Shown: positions 25,119 to 32,874 of the stretch, piece after piece
Numbering within the stretch: the first letter of the stretch is position 1
How the letters are laid out: each line of letters begins with the position of its first letter
Origin: an uncultured Clostridia bacterium
GTDB taxonomy: Bacteria; Bacillota; Clostridia; TANB77; CAG-508
DNA: 32,874 nucleotides
Reading direction: 5' to 3'
Assembly (NCBI GenBank): GCA_944386715.1
Contig: CALXCD010000021.1
Location: 1-32,874, forward strand
The notes under the pieces: model-generated
Told to the model about the DNA's origin: nothing
Database searches by the model: none
Seen by the model: the letters and a program-made list of their open reading frames with translations, nothing else
Made by a program: the position numbers and the translations under genes

Positions 25119-25850
25119 TTATTTTCTTCCCTTCTCTTTCTTTGCTTCCTTTTTTAACTTAAAAATATATTTGATATTTCCCTCATAAAATCTTTTCCAT
25201 CTTGCTGGACTAAATGCAATTCTATATAACCACTCTAAATTCAATTTAATAAATATTTTTGGAGCTCTTTTTTTACTACCAGAAATGACATCAAAACTTC
25301 CACCTACTCCTACAAAAATTCCTTTTTCAAAATCTTGTAAATGTTCATATATTAATTTTTCCTGTCTTGGCACTCCCAATGCTACCAAAACAACATCTGG
25401 CTTTTTTATCTTTATATCTTCCATAACAGCATTCTTATCTTCTACATATCCATTTTGTGATCCAAGTAAATTGATACCAGAATATTTTTGCTCTATTAAT
25501 ATTTTCATTTTACCAATGACTTCTTTTGTAGCTCCAAATAAATACATACTTTTATGATATTTATCACATAATCTAATAAGTTCTGTTGTTAATTCTACTC
25601 CTGTTATTCTTTCTGGTAAATGTATTCCGAACATTTCTGCACCTTTAATAACACCTATACCGTCTGGAATAATAACCGTATTCTTATCCATTAATATTTT
25701 ATCAAACTCCTTATCTTTATCTCCCATTGTTAATATTTCTGGATTGGCAGTAACGATAAATTCTTTTTCTCCATTGATTAATTTTTGTTCTACTTCTTGA
25801 TAAAAATCATCCTTGCCCTTTCTGTAAACTTTTTCCAAATATTCTTTCAT
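25119..25850 (-). CDS. WecG/TagA/CpsF-family glycosyltransferase
   Basis: TagA-type enzymes add ManNAc to undecaprenyl-PP-GlcNAc, forming the teichoic acid linkage unit; WecG adds ManNAcA to the same lipid. The 243 residues have FIVTANPEIL at 31-40, IPDGIGVIKGAEMFG from 61, RITGVELTTEL from 81 and VLVALGVPRQEKLI around 155-170. Thr34 and Asp63 sit where the conserved Thr and Asp of Thermoanaerobacter TagA are found. The basic C-terminus (FKLKKEAKKEKGRK) probably attaches to the membrane. The pairing with a UDP-GlcNAc epimerase favours the TagA role. It is the first gene after the promoter at 25926-25955, and its ATG has AAAGGAGG upstream. Confidence 0.93.
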   Translation of the reverse strand: MKEYLEKVYRKGKDDFYQEVEQKLINGEKEFIVTANPEILTMGDKDKEFDKILMDKNTVIIPDGIGVIKGAEMFGIHLPERITGVELTTELIRLCDKYHKSMYLFGATKEVIGKMKILIEQKYSGINLLGSQNGYVEDKNAVMEDIKIKKPDVVLVALGVPRQEKLIYEHLQDFEKGIFVGVGGSFDVISGSKKRAPKIFIKLNLEWLYRIAFSPARWKRFYEGNIKYIFKLKKEAKKEKGRK

Positions 25851-25925
25851 TTCTTTTCCTCCTTTTTATTTTCACTTACTATCACACTTCTTAGCAAGTT
25901 TTTCAATCTCCATTTTTATAATAGC

Positions 25926-25955
25926 ATTATACCATTTATTTCTTGATTTTGTCTA
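25926..25955 (-). promoter_or_regulatory. Promoter of the surface-polymer operon
   Basis: TAGACA and a perfect TATAAT are separated by 18 nt, about 75 nt upstream of the ATG at 25850. The short spacing of the next five genes makes a single transcript down to queH likely. Confidence 0.75.
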
Positions 25956-25964
25956 TATTTATCT

Positions 25965-26000
25965 AAAAGAAAAGAGGGGAGCAAAGTGCCACCCTCTTTT
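25965..26000 (-). terminator. Rho-independent terminator after the HD-domain gene
   Basis: On the minus strand AAAAGAGGG and CCCTCTTTT pair, extended by GGCA/TGCT around a short loop with one mismatch and one wobble. TTTTCTTTT follows. The stem begins 8 nt past the stop of the HD gene. Confidence 0.85.
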
Positions 26001-26007
26001 ATGGAGA

Positions 26008-26808
26008 CTATCTTATCATGGAAGCCAAAACCTTATACGCTTCCTCTGCCATTTCTGGCGCCAACGTTTTTCTGAACACATCCTTGTATCCAGCCAAAAT
26101 CGTATCGTATCCGTACCCCGGCTGCTGAAGTGCAACTTTTGCAATCTCGCCATATTTCTTAATACAGCTTGTTGCAAGTGTTGCCGCAAACAAAACGTAT
26201 TCTGCATACGTTTTGCAGTACTTCATCTTATCAAACTTAACACCATCTTTAAAATGGTCAAAAACAAAGTTTGATACTTCTGTCTGATCAGCTTCAGGAT
26301 TTTGGGATATATATCCCTTAGCATCTGTTTCTACCTCATGAACAAGGTATGAAACGCAACTGCATGCATTTTCGAAATCATCCGCAGCAGTGACAATCTC
26401 AACATACTCCTTACTTTCCGGTGAAAGGTTTGCTAACCTCATCCTTCCGTGGTACAATATAACATCTCGAAAGATATTTACTGACTGATCGATTGTAAAT
26501 TCTTCCAGTCCCAACAAGAACTGATCAAATCGATCTAAGCCCAAGGCATTATGTGTCACCACATTGTCCCAGAATTTTCCCAGTAATCGATACTGGTCAA
26601 CTCTGCCGTCATCGTGATGTTCCGCACAAACTGCCAGAAATTCACGATCTACATTAGAATGTTTAAAATCCGCTATTGCTAGCGACGTTTTTATCACATT
26701 CTTAATGTGTTCTTTTTTTCCAAGGAGACCTTCTCCCTGAAAAATAGTTTCGTAACGGTTTGCCTCATGGTAAGATAAAATTGCTTTGTTAATTACTACT
26801 TCTGTCAT
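26008..26808 (-). CDS. HD-domain phosphohydrolase-like protein of higher GC
   Basis: HD-domain proteins hydrolyse phosphate esters or nucleotides with bound metals. Candidate ligands in order are His34, His64/His65 with Asp66 (AEHHDDGR), His86, His120 (YHGR) and Asp143 (TAADDFEN), matching the H-HD-H-H-D pattern; the substrate is unknown. I place the start at the ATG at 26808 behind GGAGGAAAAG; the frame is open 114 nt further, but that part lies on the promoter. The gene is 266 residues. A 60-nt line inside it has 27 G+C against 19 in a comparable line of wecB, so it is richer in GC than its surroundings, with different codon use (CTG, GCC, CGG-type codons). It has its own promoter and terminator. 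Confidence 0.85.
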   Translation of the reverse strand: MTEVVINKAILSYHEANRYETIFQGEGLLGKKEHIKNVIKTSLAIADFKHSNVDREFLAVCAEHHDDGRVDQYRLLGKFWDNVVTHNALGLDRFDQFLLGLEEFTIDQSVNIFRDVILYHGRMRLANLSPESKEYVEIVTAADDFENACSCVSYLVHEVETDAKGYISQNPEADQTEVSNFVFDHFKDGVKFDKMKYCKTYAEYVLFAATLATSCIKKYGEIAKVALQQPGYGYDTILAGYKDVFRKTLAPEMAEEAYKVLASMIR

Positions 26809-26857
26809 TTCTTTTCCTCCATTTTCTAATGACAACATACCTCGTGTTACAAATATT

Positions 26858-26886
26858 ATTATATCACAATTAACATAAAATGTAAA
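26858..26886 (-). promoter_or_regulatory. Promoter of the HD-domain gene
   Basis: TTTACA and a perfect TATAAT are separated by 17 nt on the minus strand, about 50 nt upstream of the ATG at 26808. Confidence 0.8.
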
Positions 26887-26978
26887 GTTTTCCTTTTTTG
26901 TTATATGATTTAATGTTAACATATTTTTGTTATTCTATTTTTCATCTACTTCTAATTTTAATTTATCATAACCGTCTC

Positions 26979-27013
26979 CAAAAAGGGAGGTGGAAAAATT
27001 CCACCTCCCTTTA
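26979..27013 (-). terminator. Rho-independent terminator after the 106-residue gene
   Basis: A perfect 12-bp stem AAAGGGAGGTGG with its complement around a 7-nt A/T loop is followed by a short T run on the minus strand. It starts about 10 nt past the stop at 27023. Confidence 0.85.
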
Positions 27014-27022
27014 AACACAAAA

Positions 27023-27343
27023 CTAAGCACGATGTCTTAAAAGAATAAAAAACAAATCTTCTGTCTCCATCTCTGCAAGACATTGCCAACACTCATTTTG
27101 AAAAGCCTGCCGAAAAACACCCTTATCACGGTATTTTTTCTTTTTGCCTTGCTTTACGATTTCTCTTGGCAAGTTGCAGATATTACCTTCATACTCCTCA
27201 AAACTTAAGAACAAATATCGGTCATCTTGTATCCATGCACCTTTCACTCTTAAATTTTTCCTTCTTTGTTGCTTTAAAAAAGCAACAATCTCATTTTCGT
27301 TATTTCCATTGTCCAAGTAAAACCGTTTCATTCTTTGCTTCAT
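27023..27343 (-). CDS. Unknown basic protein of higher GC, 106 aa
   Basis: I do not recognise the family. The protein is strongly basic in its first two thirds (MKQRMKRFYL, KQQRRKNLRVKG, KQGKKKKYRDKG) with a tryptophan/cysteine segment ECWQCLAEMETEDLFFILLRH at the C-terminus. No signal peptide or membrane segment is present. The ATG at 27343 has AAAGGAG seven bases upstream. The gene has a TTGATT-17-TATAAT promoter and its own terminator. A line inside it counted by hand has 27 G+C in 60 nt, similar to the neighbouring HD gene and above the surroundings, so the two may have arrived together. Nucleic-acid binding is a guess from charge only. Confidence 0.7.
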   Translation of the reverse strand: MKQRMKRFYLDNGNNENEIVAFLKQQRRKNLRVKGAWIQDDRYLFLSFEEYEGNICNLPREIVKQGKKKKYRDKGVFRQAFQNECWQCLAEMETEDLFFILLRHRA

Positions 27344-27397
27344 TTGTTCTCTCCTTTTTAATTAAAAACTGGTTTTCATGCTACATATATGTTATTT

Positions 27398-27426
27398 ATT
27401 ATACCAATTCCAAATAAAAAAATCAA
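27398..27426 (-). promoter_or_regulatory. Promoter of the 106-residue gene
   Basis: TTGATT and a perfect TATAAT are separated by 17 nt, about 55 nt upstream of the ATG at 27343. Confidence 0.8.
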
Positions 27427-27455
27427 GTCCCAACATACATTTTTTTCCATTTAAG

Positions 27456-27481
27456 GTTACTGGTTAATTGTTTTCACTTAA
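27456..27481. repeat. Short dispersed repeat, copy 2
   Basis: GTTACTGGTTAAT followed by TGTTTTCACTTA, the second copy of the stretch at 13414-13440. It lies between the dnaJ stop and the promoter of the 106-residue gene. Confidence 0.5.
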
Positions 27482-27490
27482 TCTCTTATT

Positions 27491-28648
27491 TTATCCAAAG
27501 AAACCTCTTTTTTTAATAGGTGGCTGTTCGTTCATTGTTTTGGCAAGTTGTGTTAACAAATCTCTTTGTTCTCTTGTTAATCGTTTTGGAGTTTGCACTA
27601 TAACTGTAAATACAAAATCACCTACACTGGATGAATTAACAGATTTAAAACCCTTATTACGAATCACAAATCTTGTTCCAGTTTGTGTACCATCTGGTAT
27701 CCTATAAAATTCTTTACTTCCATCTACCATTGGTATCTGCAATTCTCCTCCTAAAGTTGCTTGTGTAATTGTAATTGGAATATCACATAAAACATTATTT
27801 CCGCTTCTTGTATAAATACCATGTTTCTTAATTTTTACCGTAATATATAAATCTCCTTTAGGTCCTCCTTTTTCTCCAGAATCTCCTTCTCCTCTTAATA
27901 CTACCGTTTGATTATCATCAATTCCTGCTGGAATTTTTACTCTTATTCTTGGTTGTTTTCTAACAGTACCCTTTCCACGACAAGTTTCACATGGTGTTTC
28001 TATCACTTCTCCTGTTCCATGGCAGTTTGTACAAGTTCTTCTTGTTTGCATTTGTCCTAATATCGTATTTTGTACTTGCGTTACTTGCCCTGTTCCATGA
28101 CATACCGAACATTTCTTAACACTTGTACCAGGTTTTGCACCTGTTCCATGACAAGTATCACATACCTCATTTCTTGTAATAGTAATTTCCTTTTCTACTC
28201 CTAAAAAAGATTCTTCAAAAGTAATATCCATTCGCAAATTTAAATCTGCTCCTTTTTGAGGACCCGTTTGCCTTCTACTAGATGTTCTTCCTCCAAAACC
28301 TCCTCCAAAGAAGGACGAAAAAATATCTCCTAAATCTCCAAAGTCACCAAAATCAGAAGTAGAATAAGAATAATAACCTCCTTGCCCTCCAAAAGGACCT
28401 CCAGCTCCACCAAAGCCTTGTGGACCATCTGCCCCAAATTGATCATACATTCTTCTTTTTTGGCTATCAGATAAGGTTTCATAAGCCTCATTCACTTCTT
28501 TAAATTTTGCTTCTGCTTCTTCTTTATTATCAGGGTTTGCATCAGGATGATATTTTTTTGCTAGTCTTCGATAAGCCTTTTTTAATTCTTCATCAGTTGC
28601 ATTTCTATTAACTCCTAATACCTCATAATAATCTCTTTTTCCTGCCAT
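27491..28648 (-). CDS. dnaJ: Chaperone DnaJ
   Basis: DnaJ presents unfolded proteins to DnaK and stimulates its ATPase. The 385 residues contain the J domain with HPD at 34-36, a Gly/Phe-rich linker (about 72-120), and a zinc-binding region with four CxxCxGxG motifs: Cys163/166, Cys180/183, Cys206/209 and Cys220/223. The C-terminal substrate-binding domains follow. It is the type I, full-length form. The ATG at 28648 has AAGGATAT upstream. It is the last gene of the hrcA-grpE-dnaK-dnaJ operon; the 75-nt gap to dnaK holds a small palindrome. Confidence 0.98.
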   Translation of the reverse strand: MAGKRDYYEVLGVNRNATDEELKKAYRRLAKKYHPDANPDNKEEAEAKFKEVNEAYETLSDSQKRRMYDQFGADGPQGFGGAGGPFGGQGGYYSYSTSDFGDFGDLGDIFSSFFGGGFGGRTSSRRQTGPQKGADLNLRMDITFEESFLGVEKEITITRNEVCDTCHGTGAKPGTSVKKCSVCHGTGQVTQVQNTILGQMQTRRTCTNCHGTGEVIETPCETCRGKGTVRKQPRIRVKIPAGIDDNQTVVLRGEGDSGEKGGPKGDLYITVKIKKHGIYTRSGNNVLCDIPITITQATLGGELQIPMVDGSKEFYRIPDGTQTGTRFVIRNKGFKSVNSSSVGDFVFTVIVQTPKRLTREQRDLLTQLAKTMNEQPPIKKRGFFG

Positions 28649-28669
28649 TATATCCTTCTCTCCTAATCT

Positions 28670-28702
28670 TTCAGAAAAAGAGAGTTTAGAAAATTCTAAA
28701 AC
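28670..28702 (-). terminator. Possible weak attenuator between dnaK and dnaJ
   Basis: TTTAGAA, two bases and TTCTAAA form a perfect 7-bp palindrome at 28685-28700, followed on the minus strand by CTCTCTTTTTC. The stem is AT-rich and the T run short, so partial termination lowering dnaJ expression is only a possibility. Confidence 0.3.
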
Positions 28703-28723
28703 CCCTTTTTCCTAAATCTTATT

Positions 28724-30589
<1,866 letters not shown>

Positions 30590-30658
30590 TTATTCCTCCT
30601 TTTATTCTAATAGTGTTGGGACACTAATTTATTTATATTTTTAAATTTAATAACTTTT

Positions 30659-31180
30659 TTAATTGGCAACTACTACCATAGAATGTCTGATGATTTTACT
30701 TCCTATTTTATATCCTTTTCTATATTCTTGTACAATTTCTTTTTCTCCTTTTGTTTCATCTTGCACACTACTTACAGCTTCATGTAGACTAGGGTCAAAT
30801 GTCTCACCTACTGTTTTTATTTCTTCTACCCCTTTAGAAGTTAATACGTCTTTTAATTGTTTTAATACTAATTCTATTCCTTTTTTATACTCTTCATCCT
30901 TTGTTTCTACTTTTACTGCATTTTCTAAGTTATCTACTACTGGTAAAATTACTTCAATAACATCAGCAAGAATAGAATGATATAATCCTTCTCTTTCTTT
31001 TCCACTTCTTTTTTTAAAATTTTCGAATTCTGCTAATATTCTTTTATATCTATCATCTAATTCGTCATATTCTTGCTTTGGCACTACCTCTTCACTCTTT
31101 TTTTCTGTTGCTTCTTGCTTCTCATTCTTTTCTTTTTTTTCTAGTTCTTCTTGCTTTTTTTCTGTCATTTTCCTTTTCAT
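30659..31180 (-). CDS. grpE: Nucleotide exchange factor GrpE
   Basis: GrpE releases ADP from DnaK. The 173 residues start with a highly charged Lys/Glu coiled-coil arm (about 1-60). DRYKRILAEFENFKKRSGKE follows, then the helical region around ILPVVDNLENAV, and the beta domain ends with KGYKIGSKIIRHSMVVVAN, which fits the family signature. The ATG at 31180 overlaps the hrcA TGA as ATGA, so translation is coupled. An ATG four codons later is an alternative start. It is the second gene of the hrcA operon. Confidence 0.97.
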   Translation of the reverse strand: MKRKMTEKKQEELEKKEKNEKQEATEKKSEEVVPKQEYDELDDRYKRILAEFENFKKRSGKEREGLYHSILADVIEVILPVVDNLENAVKVETKDEEYKKGIELVLKQLKDVLTSKGVEEIKTVGETFDPSLHEAVSSVQDETKGEKEIVQEYRKGYKIGSKIIRHSMVVVAN

Positions 31181-32190
31181 CCTTTCTCTATTTCATTCAA
31201 TTTTTTATTAATATATTTCATTACTGAAATAACTTTAGAATAATCCATTCTTTTAGGTCCAATTATACCAATTGTTCCCAGATCTTTTCCGTTTACTTTA
31301 TGTTTGAAGGTAACAACACTAAAATCTTTTAATTCTTCTTTTTCATTTTCATCTCCAATATAAACATTGATATCTTCTGCAAAACCTGAATTTAACATGT
31401 CTGCCATTACTTCTTTCGTATCTAATATATTAATAAAATTTTTGGCTACTTCTAGACTATTAAACTCTGGTAAATCAAAAGCCTTATTAGCACCTTCTAA
31501 ATAAATTTTTTCATCTTCTTGAAGTACTTTTTTAATTTGTTCTATAACTGGTTTTATGACATTTACACTATATGTCATTTCATCATATAGATATTCTTCT
31601 AATGGTCTGTCAATTGTTTCTATTGGCTGTCCTTTTAGTTTATTATTAAACATATAATTCATGGTTTCTATTTGTTTTTCTGTTACATCTTCATCAAATT
31701 TAATAATTGTCTCTTTGACTAAGCCAGTATCTGTTAAAATAACTGCTAACATCATTCTAGAACCTAACAACACAAATTTAATTTCTTGAATGAGTTGGCT
31801 TGTTGTTTTAGGACCTATAGAAACTGTTGTATAATGTGTTACTTCTGAAATAGTATTGGCTGCAATTTTAGTTAAATCTTCTATTTCATTTACTTTAGTT
31901 TCTAGTTTTGAACTAATATATTTTATTTCTTCCAAACTAATATCATCATCTTTTAGTAGTTCATCAACATAGTAACGATATCCTTTTTCTGAAGGAATTC
32001 TTCCGCTAGATGTATGTGTTTTATCTAAATAACCAGCTTTTTCTAAATCTGCCATTTCATTTCTAATCGTTGCACTACTACAATCTAATCCGTGATTACT
32101 TGTCAAAGCATTAGAACTAACTGGTTCAGCTGTATTTACATATTCTTCTACAATCGCTTGTAACACTTTTTTCTTTCGCTCATCTAACAA
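31177..32190 (-). CDS. hrcA: Heat-inducible transcription repressor HrcA
   Basis: HrcA represses chaperone operons by binding CIRCE and is kept active by the chaperonin system. The protein begins MLDERKKKVLQAIVEEYVNTAEPVSS, the family N-terminus with a winged helix (NEMADLEKAGYLDKTHTSSGRIPSEKGYRYYVDELL). The inserted dimerisation domain and GAF-like domain follow, ending GIIGPKRMDYSKVISVMKYI. I place the start at the TTG at 32190, which has AGAGGTG five bases upstream and gives the usual 337-residue length. The frame is open to a GTG at 32211, but that lies within the CIRCE operator. The operon is autoregulated. Confidence 0.97.
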   Translation of the reverse strand: MLDERKKKVLQAIVEEYVNTAEPVSSNALTSNHGLDCSSATIRNEMADLEKAGYLDKTHTSSGRIPSEKGYRYYVDELLKDDDISLEEIKYISSKLETKVNEIEDLTKIAANTISEVTHYTTVSIGPKTTSQLIQEIKFVLLGSRMMLAVILTDTGLVKETIIKFDEDVTEKQIETMNYMFNNKLKGQPIETIDRPLEEYLYDEMTYSVNVIKPVIEQIKKVLQEDEKIYLEGANKAFDLPEFNSLEVAKNFINILDTKEVMADMLNSGFAEDINVYIGDENEKEELKDFSVVTFKHKVNGKDLGTIGIIGPKRMDYSKVISVMKYINKKLNEIEKG

Positions 32191-32204
32191 ATCTATCACC
32201 TCTT

Positions 32205-32231
32205 TTAGCACTCTCTTTATTAGATTGCTAA
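32205..32231. promoter_or_regulatory. CIRCE operator 1
   Basis: TTAGCACTC, nine bases, then GATTGCTAA: the consensus inverted repeat TTAGCACTC-N9-GAGTGCTAA with one mismatch. It lies just upstream of hrcA, between the promoter and the start codon, and is the binding site of HrcA. Confidence 0.93.
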
Positions 32232-32239
32232 CTCACTAT

Positions 32240-32268
32240 ATACTATACCCATTTTTAGCACTTGTCAA
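32240..32268 (-). promoter_or_regulatory. Promoter of hrcA-grpE-dnaK-dnaJ
   Basis: A perfect TTGACA at 32263-32268 with TAGTAT 17 nt downstream (32240-32245); a TATAGT two bases off is an alternative at 15-nt spacing. It is flanked by two CIRCE-like repeats. Confidence 0.65.
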
Positions 32269-32281
32269 TACATTTTGCTAA
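32255..32281. promoter_or_regulatory. Degenerate second CIRCE-like operator
   Basis: TTAGCACTT, nine bases, then TTTTGCTAA: the same 9-9-9 layout as CIRCE, with one mismatch in the first half and three in the second. Its spacer holds most of the -35 hexamer TTGACA. HrcA bound here would cover the promoter. Confidence 0.5.
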
Positions 32282-32306
32282 AATCTTTTGTGAATTTTTT
32301 GTGAAC

Positions 32307-32335
32307 AAAAAAAGCACATACACTACATATATGCC
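32307..32335 (-). terminator. Rho-independent terminator of the DUF4190-like gene
   Basis: GCATATA pairs with TGTATGTGC around a short loop, followed by seven T residues on the minus strand, about 20 nt past the stop at 32355. Confidence 0.75.
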
Positions 32336-32354
32336 TTTCTTTTTACATGATACC

Positions 32355-32720
32355 CTAAAAACTAAAACCAGAAAATGTATACATTAAAACTAATATAACA
32401 TCTAAAGCTCCTACACAAAGCCCTACTATCCCCATCCATTTGTTTTTTTCTTCTTTTGAATTAAATTTTATGATACCAATAATTCCTGTCACTACTGCAA
32501 CAATTCCACAAGGGATTCCCATGATCACAAGCCCTATCATCGAAAAAATAAAACTAATTAAACATAATGTATTATTTGTCAATCCAATTTTTTCTCCACC
32601 AACTACTTCTGCAATGTGAATCGTTTCTTTTGTTTCTTCTTGTGCCTTAGGTTCTTCTTTTTCAATAACTTCATTGTTTTTTACTTGTTCCGTTTCTAAT
32701 TCTTCCTTATTTTCTTCCAT
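32355..32720 (-). CDS. Small DUF4190-like membrane protein, 121 aa
   Basis: The first 42 residues are Glu/Lys-rich and probably disordered. Two hydrophobic segments follow at about 50-80 (LCLISFIFSMIGLVIMGIPCGIVAVVTGIIGI in the folded region) and 95-115, separated by a short basic loop KFNSKEEKNKWMG. This arrangement, with Gly-rich helices and a KWMGIVGL turn, is the pattern of DUF4190-type proteins, whose function is unknown. The ATG at 32720 has AAAAGGAG upstream. Promoter 32752-32780 and terminator 32307-32335 make it a separate unit before the hrcA operon. Confidence 0.8.
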   Translation of the reverse strand: MEENKEELETEQVKNNEVIEKEEPKAQEETKETIHIAEVVGGEKIGLTNNTLCLISFIFSMIGLVIMGIPCGIVAVVTGIIGIIKFNSKEEKNKWMGIVGLCVGALDVILVLMYTFSGFSF

Positions 32721-32751
32721 ACTCCCACTCTCCTTTTATTAATCTAACATA

Positions 32752-32780
32752 ACTTTATCATTTTCCTTTTTCCTTGTCAA
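32752..32780 (-). promoter_or_regulatory. Promoter of the DUF4190-like gene
   Basis: A perfect TTGACA and TAAAGT are separated by 17 nt on the minus strand, about 32 nt upstream of the ATG at 32720. Confidence 0.7.
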
Positions 32781-32874
32781 CTAATGAAAGTAAATATGAT
32801 AGCATAAATTTTTAGTAGGATTTCTCTTTATTAAAATCTTGAACTGACTTTGTTTCTTGATTTTTGAGATTCCT
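32781..32874. other. Right window edge, no assignable gene
   Basis: AT-rich sequence of 94 nt. One minus-strand frame is open for 20 codons to a TAA at 32812-32814 and could be the end of an upstream gene, but another frame is open even longer, so nothing is assigned. Confidence 0.3.

Noticed and set aside
26016..26207. Small Arg/Trp/Gln-rich protein on the minus strand
   Set aside because: It overlaps the HD-domain gene in another frame; high-GC codons there keep the shadow frame open.
32812..32874. C-terminal end of an upstream gene on the minus strand
   Set aside because: Twenty open codons are not significant, and a different frame is open longer over the same stretch.

Overview
The window reads as the chromosome of a low-GC, Gram-positive-type bacterium, most likely an uncultured gut-type member of the Clostridia (Bacillota). 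Reasons are the HrcA/CIRCE-controlled dnaK operon, a DisA diadenylate cyclase next to RadA, MreB, an LtaS-type sulfatase, a WecG/TagA-family transferase with a UDP-GlcNAc 2-epimerase, strong AGGAGG ribosome binding sites, several TTG/GTG starts and a very A+T-rich sequence. The assignment is inference; no rRNA is present. Every supported gene lies on the minus strand, so transcription runs from high to low coordinates.

Layout from low to high coordinates. 1-1704: a partial gene with an HExxH motif, a small unknown partner gene, and a tRNA-His/tRNA-Gln pair with its own promoter and terminator. 1769-5085: radA-disA-cyclophilin, with radA carrying two frameshifts as written. 5181-7912: a small protein with a repeated F-x-x-Q-E motif, then mreB-mtaB. 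7913-8236: a long inverted-repeat element. 8237-13267: a multi-pass membrane protein (one frameshift), polA and a lytic transglycosylase, apparently one operon. 13268-13593: a second copy of the inverted-repeat element. 13594-19328: an accessory island holding small unknown genes, a degenerate Nudix-like protein, two neighbouring genes that share a G/N/D-rich terminal motif, an SGNH hydrolase, RhuM plus an orphan RhuM fragment, a phospholipase C-like protein, a decayed duplicate gene, and a Fic protein with a built-in inhibitory motif. 19377-25850: a cell-surface polymer cluster (WecG/TagA, WecB, GT2, LtaS-like; the last has one frameshift) that continues into ruvB and queH from one promoter. 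26008-27343: two self-contained units (HD-domain protein, unknown protein) of higher GC than their surroundings, probably transferred in. 27491-32190: hrcA-grpE-dnaK-dnaJ with two CIRCE-like operators. 32355-32720: a small DUF4190-like membrane protein.

The most unusual signals are: (a) two dispersed stem elements with an invariant 15-nt core, GACCCGGATTGTTAC, and a covarying inner stem; (b) a duplicated small membrane-protein gene whose C-terminal motif recurs at the N terminus of its neighbour, resembling homotypic signalling-motif pairs; (c) four frameshifts in three otherwise full-length genes, all explained by one extra C directly before GGA on the coding strand, which looks like a systematic sequence error rather than gene decay; and (d) the transferred HD/unknown pair. 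No CRISPR array, rRNA, transposase gene, prophage or complete known defence operon was found.
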